64,000 nucleotides of DNA from JAXHUM01 sp034189325 (lineage in GTDB: Bacteria; Desulfobacterota; DSM-4660; Desulfatiglandales; Desulfatiglandaceae), in NCBI GenBank assembly GCA_034189325.1, contig JAXHUM010000119.1, forward strand, positions 34,407-98,406. The letters run 5' to 3'. Below the pieces are notes generated by a model. The model had not been told where the DNA came from and ran no database searches. It saw only the letters and a list, made by a program, of their open reading frames with translations. Of this stretch, positions 34,363-43,907 are shown one piece after another (position 1 is the first letter of the stretch; the number at the start of each line of letters is the position of its first letter). The position numbers were made by a program, and so were the translations under genes.

Positions 34363-35610
34363 ATGGAACAAGATAAAGGAAGAGAAGCAATGGCATTATC
34401 GGATGAAATCGACATGAACAGCCTCAATCACGGGCGATTCCGGTCATGGCCCTTCTCCCAGGAGCAGTGTGTTACATGCGGGATCTGTTCAAGCTCTTGC
34501 CCTGCATCAGGCATAGACGGATTTGATCCGCGCAAGGTGGTGCGAATGGTGGGACTCGGCCTTCAGGATCGTCTAATAGAGGCGAGATGGCCCTGGATCT
34601 GCACCCTGTGCGGCAAGTGCGAGCATGTCTGTCCGATGAGTGTTGATATCGCCGACATCGTACGCAATATCCGATCCCTTCGAGAGAAAGAAAAAGTGCC
34701 GGGAATTCTTCAAAAGGGCCTGTCTGCGGCCCTGAAAACAGGGAATAATCTCTCCCTTCCAAAGGAAGATTATCTCTTCATTGTCCAGGATGTTGCAGAA
34801 GAAATCGCTGAAGAACCTGGTTTTGAGGGCTTTCAAGTCCCCATCGACAAAGAAGGCGCCAACATCCTGACAACCATACACAACAAGCTGGTCAACACCC
34901 ATACGGAAGATCTCAAACACTGGTGGAAGATCTTTTACGCGGCAGAAGAGGACTGGACAATCATTTCGGAAAATTGGGAAGGAACAAGTTGGGGATATTT
35001 TACGGGGGACGATGAGGCCATGAAGACGATGGCCGGCCGCCTTGTTGAACAGATGGAGAAGCTGAAAATCAAGAACCTCCTCTGGCCGGAATGAGGCCAT
35101 GCCTATCTGGCGACCAGGTCTGGTCTTGAAAGATGGTATCCAGAATCATTGACGAAGTTCGGTGCGGTTACCGTGTTCGATCTTCTTATCCGGTACATCA
35201 AGGATGGGAGAATACAGGTCGACAGGTCAAGGTTCGATGTCCTGGCCACCTACCATGATCCGTGCAACTATGGTCGAAAGGCCCAAAAGAGGTTTGGACA
35301 TGGGTTCTTTGACGAACCCAGGTGGATACTTGATCAGTGTCTGGAAAACTGGGTTGATCTTCACCCTTTCCGGATGGATCAGATCTGCTGCGGAGGTGGA
35401 GGCGGAACACTGACAACCGGCTACAACGAAGAACGCATACACTACGGCCGGAGAAAAATGGATCAGATCAAGGCCACAGGTGCGGACATGATCGTCGTTC
35501 CCTGCCACAGCTGCCACGGTCAACTGAACAATATTAAAAAAGAACATGACATGGATGGGCTTGTCGTCAAGTACTTGTGGGAATTGGTTGCTGACTGTCT
35601 GATCATGTAA
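34363..35610 (+). CDS. HdrD-like Fe-S protein with selenocysteine in the CCG region
   Basis: 415 residues when TGA 35092-35094 is read as Sec244. N-terminal [4Fe-4S] motifs CVTCGICSSSCPASG (36-50) and CTLCGKCEHVCPMS (80-93). After the TGA the frame continues without break: PE-U-GHAYLATRSGLERWYPE, then YHDPCNYGRK, ICCGGGGG and CHSCHGQ of the CCG domain. The paralogue at 14936-16189 has ECGTAF where this protein has EUGHAY. A SECIS-like hairpin with loop GGUC lies 22 bases after the TGA. AAAGGA is 7 bases before ATG 34363 (ATG 34390 is also possible). Without Sec the protein would lose its catalytic half. Third gene of the first Hdr module; likely disulfide/thiol-active subunit. Confidence 0.88.
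35112..35125 (+). promoter_or_regulatory. SECIS element of the HdrD-like gene
   Basis: GACCA-GGTC-TGGTC: 5-bp stem and GGUC loop that begins 22 bases after the TGA. The stem is short, but position and loop match the other two elements in the window. Confidence 0.75.
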
Positions 35611-35619
35611 ATTTCAACT

Positions 35620-36459
35620 TTGTTGATCTCAGATGAAACGCTCAGGTGGAAGCGTGTGACGGAAGATAAGGTGAGGTGCGGACGGAAATCAAGAAGAAAT
35701 TTTCCGAGAATCTTTTCCTCTACGGAAGGGGCTGACGGTAAAGCAGACAACCCCGCCACAAACGGATGTAAGACCCCTAACCCATTTCAGGAGGGCATGC
35801 GGGCAGGATGGCCGATCTGCCTCGGATATATGCCCCTGGGAATCGCCTTCGGTGTTCTGGCCCAAAAGGCGGGTCTCCATCCCTTGGAAATCCTGCTCAT
35901 GTCTCTCGTGGTCTTTGCCGGGAGCTCCCAGTTTATCGTAGTATCCATGCTGGCAGGTGGAGCAGGGATATTCTCCATGATAGCAACTACTTTCACTGTT
36001 AATCTCAGGCATCTTCTTATGAGTTCGGTCCTTTCCGTTCATTTGGGGACCCTTAACAAAGGCCTCGTCCCCCTCTTTGCCTACGGCGTCACAGATGAAA
36101 GTTTTGCCGTCAATCTCTCCAAATTCAGCGAGGGTGACTGGAGCTGGCAGAGGGCGCTTTTCGTCAACCATATCGCTAACGCGACCTGGCTTATCAGCAC
36201 TGTTTTGGGAGGCTACGGCGGACAGTTCATCCCTGTTGGTGCCTTTGGTATCGATTATGCCTTGACTGCCATGTTTCTATGCCTCTTGGTGTTTCAACTC
36301 AAAGGAACGATTTACATATTTACAGGATTGATCGCGGGAATCCTATCAATTGTTATGGCATTGCATATACCCGGCAACGCCTATATTGTCCTTGCTTCTG
36401 TAGCAGCCGCCACCATAGGTGTCCTGATTCGTCATGCCCATGAAGACACGAGTGAATAG
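35620..36459 (+). CDS. azlC: AzlC family branched-chain amino acid exporter subunit
   Basis: 279 residues from TTG 35620; the start is unclear. GTG 35671 is another choice, while ATG 35797 has a strong AGGAGG but would cut into the conserved PFQEGMRAGWPICLGYMPLGIAFG block. About seven membrane segments follow, with family blocks VVFAGSSQFI and TTFTVNLRHLLMSSVLS. AzlC works with AzlD, encoded 135 bases downstream, to export branched-chain amino acids. It sits 10 bases after the Sec HdrD-like gene and interrupts the redox genes. It may relate to branched-chain metabolism if the 2-oxoacid oxidoreductase nearby uses valine-derived acids. Confidence 0.88.
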   Translation: MLISDETLRWKRVTEDKVRCGRKSRRNFPRIFSSTEGADGKADNPATNGCKTPNPFQEGMRAGWPICLGYMPLGIAFGVLAQKAGLHPLEILLMSLVVFAGSSQFIVVSMLAGGAGIFSMIATTFTVNLRHLLMSSVLSVHLGTLNKGLVPLFAYGVTDESFAVNLSKFSEGDWSWQRALFVNHIANATWLISTVLGGYGGQFIPVGAFGIDYALTAMFLCLLVFQLKGTIYIFTGLIAGILSIVMALHIPGNAYIVLASVAAATIGVLIRHAHEDTSE

Positions 36460-36594
36460 GGACGACATCGGCAGGAGATCTTTTTCCTCTTAACCGCTTG
36501 ATACATCGATTTCGAGAGTATCACGCCTCTAACGATCAGTGGTGGCGGGGCATTGAAAGCCCTCCCCCACTATCGGGCAAGGCCCTGATGACAG

Positions 36595-36918
36595 ATGACG
36601 ACTACGGAATATCTCTTTCTCATTCTTGGCATGGGTATTGTCACTTTCGTACCAAGGTGGATCCCCCTTCAATACCTATCCAACAGGGATCTCCCCGAAT
36701 GGTTTACCCAATGGCTCGACCTCCTACCGGTGGCCATTTTGAGTTCCTTGATTCTTCCTGCCCTTGTCACTACCGGAGTGCCACGTCACCTCGATTTTCT
36801 CCAACCAGGTCTATGGGTCGCCCTCCCCACATTCCTCTTTGCACTCAAAACCAAGTCTCTTGGGGGTACGGTGCTTGTAGGAATGCTTCTTTTCTGGTTC
36901 GCAGAGAAAATCTTATGA
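36595..36918 (+). CDS. azlD: AzlD family membrane protein
   Basis: 107 residues with about four membrane segments and the family start (YLFLILGMGIVTFVPRWIPL) and LDLLPVAILSSLILPAL. It is the small partner of AzlC. The upstream gap of 135 bases is longer than usual for this pair, and no ribosome site is obvious before ATG 36595. Confidence 0.85.
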   Translation: MTTTEYLFLILGMGIVTFVPRWIPLQYLSNRDLPEWFTQWLDLLPVAILSSLILPALVTTGVPRHLDFLQPGLWVALPTFLFALKTKSLGGTVLVGMLLFWFAEKIL

Positions 36919-37176
36919 TATGGGGTTCTGACCAGCACCTGAATAGGCCTATCGTTTGTGTGACTCCCCCTAGCCCGAGAAAACCCCTCTAAAAACGATA
37001 TGGTTTCCAAGAACAATAAGTCAAAACAATAAAAAACCACCCTCCTTGCACATCACAAAAAATGTTTTTCCAGGAATAGACCTTTATATAGATACAGGTT
37101 ACCGACAACTCAAAAGACACCCCTTGCAGAAATATGACGGTATCTTAAGTTCAGCTGCTTTTCACTTAAAAACTTC

Positions 37177-37219
37177 TTGACATATGCCCTTCGAACCCAA
37201 TATTATCACAAAAATGATA
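37177..37219 (+). promoter_or_regulatory. Promoter of the kor operon with inverted repeat at the start site
   Basis: TTGACA (37177-37182), an 18-base spacer and TATTAT (37201-37206). TATCA (37204-37208) and TGATA (37215-37219) are inverted around the expected start of transcription. The remainder of the 343-base gap (36919-37261) is AT-rich with no gene. Confidence 0.6.
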
Positions 37220-37261
37220 GTGATTTATGATGAATAAAATTTCACAACTAAGGAAAGGCCC

Positions 37262-37540
37262 ATGACATTCTGGCGTGTTCCACTTGATGCGGATGAGATT
37301 CAGATTTCACGGGGTGTAGTTCATATCCTTGAAGATCGATGTAAAGGCTGCGGTTATTGCATTGAGTATTGCCCAAAGGAGGTCCTCGAATTTGCAGCCC
37401 GATTTAACCAAAAGGGCTACCATCCACCTGAAGTGAAAAAAGCCGATGACTGCGTCAACTGCCACTATTGCGAGATTATTTGCCCGGAATTCGCCATCTA
37501 TTCTGTTGAAGCCGACCCAATCTTAACAGGCGACATGTAG
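37262..37540 (+). CDS. korD: 2-oxoacid:ferredoxin oxidoreductase, ferredoxin-like delta subunit
   Basis: 92 residues with two [4Fe-4S] motifs: CKGCGYCIEYCPKE near residues 24-37 and CVNCHYCEIICPE near 63-75. As the first gene of a D-A-B-C set it is the internal electron-transfer subunit. AAGGAAAGG precedes the ATG. The order D-A-B-C is that of 2-oxoglutarate:ferredoxin oxidoreductase in several anaerobes. Confidence 0.9.
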   Translation: MTFWRVPLDADEIQISRGVVHILEDRCKGCGYCIEYCPKEVLEFAARFNQKGYHPPEVKKADDCVNCHYCEIICPEFAIYSVEADPILTGDM

Positions 37541-37670
37541 AGATGCATGGGGAACTCATGGACGTAACCGTTGAAAATGGAAGTGCTCGACTTCGACAGG
37601 AGGCCCTTTTTGCGAAGGTGTCATTGTTGCGATCTCTTGTCGGCTCAAGAGTCCATTGGGAGATAGAATA

Positions 37671-38816
37671 ATGAATCCAGCAGTGAGGACGGGAGAACAT
37701 TTTATGACGGGCGATGTCTCCTGTGCTGAAGGGGCTATTGCAGCGGGCTGTCTTTTTTTCGGGGCCTACCCCATTACGCCTGCCACTGAAATAGCCGAGC
37801 ATATGTCAGCCCGGCTACCTGAGGTTGGCGGCACATTCATCCAGATGGAAGATGAGATCGCGGCGCTCGCATCCGTCATTGGTGCGTCATGTGCCGGTGT
37901 GAAGAGCATGACCGCCACCTCCGGGCCCGGTTTCAGTTTGATGATGGAAAATATCGGCCTCGCTTTCTGTACGGAGTCCCCCTGCGTGATTGTCGATGTC
38001 CAACGTGCCGGACCTTCTACAGGGCTTCCGACCCAGGGGGCTCAAGGGGATATGATGCAAGCGAGATGGGGTGCCCATGGTCATAACGAGATCATAGCAC
38101 TGGCACCGTCATCACCGCAGGAAATCTTTTATCAGACCATTACGGCGTTCAATCTGAGCGAGAAGTACCGTACCCCCGTATTCATTATGACTGACGAGAT
38201 GGTCGGACATCTCAGTGAACGGGTTACGATCCCTAAGGCCAGAGATATCAAACTCCTATCCAGGACCCGAGCAAGAGGGCGAAAGGACCGATTCAAGGCA
38301 TTCGAACCGGGGCCTAATGGTGTAGCGCCTATGGCCTTCGCCGGAGAAGGGTACAATATTCACGTAACCGGCCTTACCCATGATGAACGAGGGTATCCGG
38401 TCATGACGGTTGAGGCCCAGGCTGAGATGATGGCCCGTTTGAGGGCCAAGATTCATAACAATCTCGATGATATTATCATGACTGAGGGTTATAGGATTGA
38501 CGATGCCGAGATCATCATAGTCTCTTACGGTGTATCGTCTCGGACAAGCCTGGCAGCCGTTGACGAGGCCCGAGAAATGGGCATCAAGGTGGGCCTGTTG
38601 AGGCTGATTACGGTCTGGCCATTTCCTGAGGCCCTTATCAGAGATCTGGCGGCAAGGGTCAAGGCCTTTGTCACGGTTGAAATCAATTTCGGACAGATCC
38701 ATCTGGAAGTGGAGAGATGTGCCTGTGGGAAGGCCCCTGCATTTCTGGTTGGACATCCTGGAGGCACGATTATCGCCCCTGAGACCGTTTTGGAGACGCT
38801 TGAGAAAGTATCTTGA
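37671..38816 (+). CDS. korA: 2-oxoacid:ferredoxin oxidoreductase alpha subunit
   Basis: 381 residues from ATG 37671, 8 bases after GGGAG. Family blocks: AYPITPATEIAEHMSARLP, KSMTATSGPGFSLMMEN and RAGPSTGLPTQGAQGDMMQ, then the C-terminal transketolase-like domain. Together with the beta subunit it binds thiamine diphosphate and oxidatively decarboxylates a 2-oxoacid to acyl-CoA with ferredoxin as acceptor. Substrate cannot be fixed by eye: 2-oxoglutarate is the default for this layout. A branched substrate such as 2-oxoisovalerate would feed the isobutyryl-CoA mutase in this window. Confidence 0.92.
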   Translation: MNPAVRTGEHFMTGDVSCAEGAIAAGCLFFGAYPITPATEIAEHMSARLPEVGGTFIQMEDEIAALASVIGASCAGVKSMTATSGPGFSLMMENIGLAFCTESPCVIVDVQRAGPSTGLPTQGAQGDMMQARWGAHGHNEIIALAPSSPQEIFYQTITAFNLSEKYRTPVFIMTDEMVGHLSERVTIPKARDIKLLSRTRARGRKDRFKAFEPGPNGVAPMAFAGEGYNIHVTGLTHDERGYPVMTVEAQAEMMARLRAKIHNNLDDIIMTEGYRIDDAEIIIVSYGVSSRTSLAAVDEAREMGIKVGLLRLITVWPFPEALIRDLAARVKAFVTVEINFGQIHLEVERCACGKAPAFLVGHPGGTIIAPETVLETLEKVS

Positions 38817-38968
38817 GGTAATGAGGCAACAACGTCTCAGAAGAAGGGACAGCAGGATGGGCCCGACTCTGAGAAGAGATTATCGATGGACGAGGCGCGT
38901 TGTGGTTGATCCCGATTTTTGGGCTTCAGCGAATTTGTCGAGTTTGCGTAGGCACGAGGTAGATGATA

Positions 38969-39835
38969 ATGAACCAGGTTCATAAACAGGAGGTCCATCC
39001 CCTGGACCATCTCATTAGAACAGATCGTATCCCCCACATCTGGTGCCCGGGATGCGGCATAGGAACGGCCTTTGCATCCTGTTTGAACGCACTCATAGAA
39101 ACAGGCGTTGATCTTAAGAAGACAGCGGTGGTCTCAGGCATAGGATGTTCGGGGAGGGGCGCGGGATATGTGAATCTGGACTCCTATCATACGACTCACG
39201 GCAGGGCCATACCTTTTGCCACCGGCATGAAGTTGGCCAAGCCTGAATTGAACATGATCGTCTTCAGCGGTGATGGAGATCTGTTTGCTATAGGAGGCAA
39301 CCATTTCATACATGCGGCACGCAGGAATGTTGACCTTACGGTCGTCTGTGTCAACAACTTCAACTACGGCATGACAGGGGGGCAGGTGGCTGCAACCACC
39401 CCTTATCAGGCAAAAACCACGACGACCCCCGTGGGAAATCCTGAACCGCCCTTTAATCTGCCCCTGCTGGCCTATGCCTCGGGGGCCACCTATGTCTCGA
39501 GGTGGACGATTCTCCATGCCCGCGATCTGACCGAATCGATCGAAGAGGCGATTCTCCATAGAGGTTTTTCTTTTGTCGAAGTCCTTGCCCCCTGCCCTGT
39601 CAACTACGGCAGGAGAAACAAGGAAAGGTCTCTTGACACACTCAGACTCTACCAGGAAAAGACGATTATTAAGAACAAGGCCAATCCCCAAGAGCTGGCT
39701 ATCGATTTCGACAGAGGAGTGGTGTTAGGAAATTTTGTTCATGTCAGCCAACCCACATGTGTTGATATGTATGACGCCACGTGTCGTCCTAAAGACCTCG
39801 ATGACGGGGATAAAAGAGTATCAGGCGGAAACTGA
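38969..39835 (+). CDS. korB: 2-oxoacid:ferredoxin oxidoreductase beta subunit
   Basis: 288 residues from ATG 38969, 8 bases after GAGGT (ATG 38963 is too close to that site). Thiamine diphosphate motif FSGDGDLFAIGGNHF with NNFNYGMTGGQ; cysteines in WCPGCGIG and SGIGCSGRG, expected to bind the [4Fe-4S] cluster of KorB-type subunits. It is separated from korA by 152 bases with no gene that I can support, unusually wide for this operon. Confidence 0.92.
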   Translation: MNQVHKQEVHPLDHLIRTDRIPHIWCPGCGIGTAFASCLNALIETGVDLKKTAVVSGIGCSGRGAGYVNLDSYHTTHGRAIPFATGMKLAKPELNMIVFSGDGDLFAIGGNHFIHAARRNVDLTVVCVNNFNYGMTGGQVAATTPYQAKTTTTPVGNPEPPFNLPLLAYASGATYVSRWTILHARDLTESIEEAILHRGFSFVEVLAPCPVNYGRRNKERSLDTLRLYQEKTIIKNKANPQELAIDFDRGVVLGNFVHVSQPTCVDMYDATCRPKDLDDGDKRVSGGN

Positions 39836-39907
39836 AAGACAGAAGAGAACTTTAAGCTCCCCTTGGGTGCTTCAGATTTCAGACCCTTTGGGAGTGCTAG
39901 GAATGCC

Positions 39908-40504
39908 ATGGCAGATAAAAAGTCAAAAATGGACGCGCAGGAGATCATCATTACCGGGTTCGGGGGCCAGGGGATCGTCCTAGCTGGTCGTATCCTTGGA
40001 GAGGCCGCCACCCTTGGAGACCACAAGCAGAGCACCCTCGTTCAATCTTACGGCCCGGAAGCCAGGGGGGGCGCTTGCAGCGCGGAGGTGATCATTTCCG
40101 ATAACTCGATTCACTATCCCTACGTCAGGAATCCTGATATCCTCGTCTGCATGTCACAGTCCGGGTATGACAAGTTCGTAAAAAAACTGAAGAAAGAGGG
40201 TACATTGCTTATTGACCAGGACCTTGTCCAGCCAAAAGGCGTGGGCAGGACCTACTTTTCAATCCCTTCCACACGGATTGCCGAAGAGCTTGGAAGAAAA
40301 ATGATGGCCAATATTATTATGATCGGTTTCATTACAACGCTTACCGGAGCCGTATCCGTCAGCGCTGCCGAGAAAGCCGTGGCCCAATCCGTGCCCAAAG
40401 GAACTGAAAAAATGAACTTAATCGCCTTTAAGAGAGGCTGTGATCACGGTCTGGCCGTGCTGAAGGGCCGCGAAAAAAAGGCCACAGGAAGACCGGGGGC
40501 CTGA
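39908..40504 (+). CDS. korC: 2-oxoacid:ferredoxin oxidoreductase gamma subunit
   Basis: 198 residues from ATG 39908, with AGGAA 5 bases upstream. It has the gamma-subunit start ITGFGGQGIVLAGRILGEAA and the SYGPEARGGACSAEVIIS block. It completes the four-subunit enzyme. Its stop codon lies 2 bases before the ATG of the large flavoprotein gene, which ties the oxidoreductase to the second Hdr module. Confidence 0.92.
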   Translation: MADKKSKMDAQEIIITGFGGQGIVLAGRILGEAATLGDHKQSTLVQSYGPEARGGACSAEVIISDNSIHYPYVRNPDILVCMSQSGYDKFVKKLKKEGTLLIDQDLVQPKGVGRTYFSIPSTRIAEELGRKMMANIIMIGFITTLTGAVSVSAAEKAVAQSVPKGTEKMNLIAFKRGCDHGLAVLKGREKKATGRPGA

Positions 40505-40506
40505 AC

Positions 40507-43500
40507 ATGAAGCGGACTAAAGATCGGCTACATAGGGTCATTGTCATTGGAGCCACGCCGGCCGGTATTGCGGCCACCAACAAATTGGGGGAATTGGGCG
40601 TCCCCGTGACACTCATCGATTCTGATCCGGATCTCGACAAAAAGCTATCCAAAGATAGATGGAAGCTGGCTTCCGGTGTCCACCTGAATTATGCCTACCG
40701 CCCGGGACTCTTGAGACTGCTCAGAAATCCGAACATACAGACTATCCTGCCCGGTCGGATCACGTCGCTCAAACATACGCCACAGGGATTCCGTGCCGTG
40801 GTGAGGCGATTACAAACATACATCGATCCGGATCACTGTACCCTATGCGGTCGTTGTATTGAAATCTGCCCTGTTACGACGCCCAACGGAGGTTCACCAA
40901 TCCAATTTGCCGGTCGGAGAAGCCTTCCCGGCCGCCCGGTGATTCAAAAGGCCAAGCAACCGCTCTGTCAAAGCACCTGTCCACTTGGTGTAAACGCCCA
41001 GGCCTATATCGCCCTGGCAAGAAAGGGCAGGTTCAGGGAGGCCCTTGAAGTGGTCAGACGTGACAATGTCTTGCCCGGCATATGCGGGCGGGTGTGCACC
41101 CATCCATGCGAGGAGGCCTGTAGAAGAGGCGAACTGGATCAGTCCATAGCGATCAGAGATATCAAAAGATTTCTGGCTGACTATGAGTTGGCCCATCCCA
41201 ATGTTTCAGAGTCGGGGGAGATATCTCAAAGGCCGGAAAAGATTGCTGTTATCGGTTCCGGTCCTGCCGGTCTGACTGCCGCAGCCGAGTTCGCTCGTCT
41301 CGGTTATCATGTGAAGGTCTTTGAAAAAGAGGCCGAGCCCGGCGGGCTCCTGAGGTATGGTATTGGGTCGTATCGCCTGCCACGTGACATACTCGACCAT
41401 GAGATCGACCTTATCCGAAAGATGGGGGTTGAATTCGAGACCTCTCATCCGATAGACCTCCCAGATGGACTTATGACGCTCGGTCGGACATTTGATAAGG
41501 TTATCGTGACCGTTGGCGCCGGGACAGACCGCCCGTTGGGCGTGCCTGGATCAGATCTTGAAGGTGTAGAGGGTTGTCTGAGTTTCCTCAACAGGGTGTA
41601 CAACGGGGGTGTTGAATCTGTTAAAGGAGAGGTGGCCGTCATCGGCGACGGCAACTCCGCCTTTGACCTGGCGCGGGTTGTCAGACGATTGGGGGCGAAC
41701 GTGACAATCGTCTCGTGGTTTCCGAAAGACCTTATCCCTGCCGATAAAGAGGAAATCAGGGGGGCCTTAGACGAAGGGATCTCTATCATAGATCACACCC
41801 AGGTGACTTCCTTTGAGGGGAAAAACGGGAAGCTGAGCCATCTTCGCTGTTCACCAACGGAACCGGGAGAACCGGATAAGGCAGGGATTCCCTGGCCGGT
41901 GATTGTCCCGGCAAGCAAACCCTTTGATCTCACATTTGACCATGCCTTTGTGGCGATCGGACAGGCCGGTGTGTTAAAAGGTGACGGGGATTCTTCCATA
42001 CTCAAGTTAGACAGGCTCGGCCACATTGACACGGACGAATCGTTTCAAACAAGTCTCTCTTCGGTCTATGGAGCCGGCGACGGCATGACAGGGCCTTCCT
42101 CTGTTGTGGAGGCGATGGCCTCAGGCAGGGCAGCGGCCCGCTCGGTGCATAAGGAGTTGAGCGGAGAGGATCTCCTTATGCCGGGGTCTTCAAGACCCGA
42201 CGAGATCGACTTTATGGAGATTCCAGCGGATATACCCTCCTTAGCCCGGCCCACCATGCCTGAAAGACAGTCCGGTTCAAGGTGTGAAGGATTTTCCGAG
42301 GTGGCCTTGGGACTGAACGAATCACAGGTCCTTTTTGAATCGGAACGATGCCTCCAATGCGGTATCTGCTCCGAATGTCTTGCTTGCGAAGAGGTATGCT
42401 CCCAGATCGGGGCCATCAAGCATCAAGAGCAGGAAATTGAGACCATTGAACAGGGAGGGGTCGTCATTATCGCAGACCCGGAAGCAGCACCTCATGTCAA
42501 GGGGGAGGATGTGATACGAGCCTACGGGCCGAAGGCTGCCAAACCGGATACCCATGCCATGATTACACGGGGTTATGCCGCGGCCGCTCGCACCATGATC
42601 CTCTTGGAAGGCAGTTTACCGAGGAAAAAAGGACATGGGGTCTCTTTTTCGCCTCCGGACCCTGAACTCTCTCCCCAGGTTCGTATTGGTGTCTTTGCCT
42701 GTAGGTGCAATGATTCCTTCGGATGGCTTGGAGAGATGGATGAGTATGTGACCGGTCTGTGTGACCGGGAAAACATCATTCATGCCGAAGTCGTGCCCTC
42801 TGCCTGTACCCCGGAAGGTTCAGCAGGCATATTAAGGATCATCAGGGAAAAGGGCATTACACGTGTGGTGCTCGCCTCCTGCGTGTGTTGTCCCCTTGAC
42901 TTCGTGTGCAGCGCCTGTACGGATCAACGAAGCAGGCTGAAAGACAATCTGTTCAACGGAACCGGTGTCAGCCGTTCAATGGTAGAGACGTGCAATTTGA
43001 GAGGGGAAGTCCTGCGACATATAAGCAATAATCCCCAGACCGCTCTGGCACTTTTTAAGGGGCTGGTAGATCGCTCCATCCAAAGGGCCCGCCGGTTACG
43101 ATCTCTTCCCTCTCCAGCAAGGACCTATAACTTCACTATCGCCGTTATCGGAGAATCCGAGGCGGCAGTCAACAGTGCTTTGACCCTTGCGGACTCCGGA
43201 TTTGAGGTCTTCATGTTTGGGACCTCCGAAGGGTCGGATTTGGAGCAGGTGAAACATCCCAATATCCATTGTTTTTGCGGAACCGTGGTTAAGGGTATGA
43301 CCGGGACTCTCGGTGATTTCAAGGTTTTTGTCGAGTCAAACGGTTCGCCCCAGGTGTTTCAGGTGGGGACCATCATTGTCGGCGAAAAACAAAGGCGCAT
43401 GATCCCCTACATCCAGCAGGAAGGACTGCCCAAGAGGATTGTGGCCTCTTCGATGCAAAAAAGAGGTCGCCCGGATATCCCTTTTCTTCACCCTGGAACC

Positions 43501-43866
43501 ACCTCTATCCAGGGGCTCTTCCTGGCCAGTCCACCGGGGATCCATATATCTGAACGGAGAAAAGGCGATGCAGCCGCTGTTCTCGCTGCGGCCATCATGC
43601 CGAGGGGACCGAGACAGAGTAAGGGATACACAGTCGTTGTGGATGAGGCCAGATGCCGGGGCTGCGGGCGATGTATTCAAGTCTGTGCCTACCAGGCCAT
43701 CACCTTTACGAGCAATGAGGTTCATGGATGGAGTGCTGTTGTGGATGAGGCCCTCTGCAAGGGGTGCGGAAACTGTATTTCAGTATGTCCCACAAATGCA
43801 GCCGACAGTCCGTACAGAGACCAGATCTATCTTGAGCAACTGCTTGAAGAGGTCTTGGTTCAGTAG
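40507..43866 (+). CDS. Giant GltD-like / HdrA-like Fe-S flavoprotein
   Basis: 1119 residues. In order: an FAD-type motif (IVIGATPAGIAATNKL, about 10-25), a [4Fe-4S] motif (CTLCGRCIEICP), a full GltD-type NAD(P)H-dependent module (CQSTCPLGVNAQAYIALA; GICGRVCTHPCEEAC; IAVIGSGPAGLTAAAEF; VAVIGDGNSAFDLARVV; GAGDGMTGPSSVVEAMA), more clusters (CLQCGICSECLACEEVC), an HdrA-like N-terminal domain (IGVFACRCNDSFG), a degenerate FAD fold (IAVIGESEAAVNSALTL) and two ferredoxin motifs (CRGCGRCIQVCAY, CKGCGNCISVCPT). It should exchange electrons between NAD(P)H and the Hdr and ferredoxin partners. It begins 2 bases after korC. I know of no characterised enzyme with this full order. Confidence 0.85.
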   Translation: MKRTKDRLHRVIVIGATPAGIAATNKLGELGVPVTLIDSDPDLDKKLSKDRWKLASGVHLNYAYRPGLLRLLRNPNIQTILPGRITSLKHTPQGFRAVVRRLQTYIDPDHCTLCGRCIEICPVTTPNGGSPIQFAGRRSLPGRPVIQKAKQPLCQSTCPLGVNAQAYIALARKGRFREALEVVRRDNVLPGICGRVCTHPCEEACRRGELDQSIAIRDIKRFLADYELAHPNVSESGEISQRPEKIAVIGSGPAGLTAAAEFARLGYHVKVFEKEAEPGGLLRYGIGSYRLPRDILDHEIDLIRKMGVEFETSHPIDLPDGLMTLGRTFDKVIVTVGAGTDRPLGVPGSDLEGVEGCLSFLNRVYNGGVESVKGEVAVIGDGNSAFDLARVVRRLGANVTIVSWFPKDLIPADKEEIRGALDEGISIIDHTQVTSFEGKNGKLSHLRCSPTEPGEPDKAGIPWPVIVPASKPFDLTFDHAFVAIGQAGVLKGDGDSSILKLDRLGHIDTDESFQTSLSSVYGAGDGMTGPSSVVEAMASGRAAARSVHKELSGEDLLMPGSSRPDEIDFMEIPADIPSLARPTMPERQSGSRCEGFSEVALGLNESQVLFESERCLQCGICSECLACEEVCSQIGAIKHQEQEIETIEQGGVVIIADPEAAPHVKGEDVIRAYGPKAAKPDTHAMITRGYAAAARTMILLEGSLPRKKGHGVSFSPPDPELSPQVRIGVFACRCNDSFGWLGEMDEYVTGLCDRENIIHAEVVPSACTPEGSAGILRIIREKGITRVVLASCVCCPLDFVCSACTDQRSRLKDNLFNGTGVSRSMVETCNLRGEVLRHISNNPQTALALFKGLVDRSIQRARRLRSLPSPARTYNFTIAVIGESEAAVNSALTLADSGFEVFMFGTSEGSDLEQVKHPNIHCFCGTVVKGMTGTLGDFKVFVESNGSPQVFQVGTIIVGEKQRRMIPYIQQEGLPKRIVASSMQKRGRPDIPFLHPGTTSIQGLFLASPPGIHISERRKGDAAAVLAAAIMPRGPRQSKGYTVVVDEARCRGCGRCIQVCAYQAITFTSNEVHGWSAVVDEALCKGCGNCISVCPTNAADSPYRDQIYLEQLLEEVLVQ

Positions 43867-43907
43867 TGCTCTCACCGAAATGATTGAACAAGGACGGAAT
43901 TGGCAAT

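Noticed and set aside
35149..35610. Separate 153-residue CCG protein gene
   Set aside because: It is the C-terminal part of the Sec HdrD-like protein; the frame is continuous through the TGA at 35092-35094.
38817..38968. Small basic protein between korA and korB
   Set aside because: The frame is arginine-rich and overlaps korA and korB in other frames, with no similarity or ribosome site.
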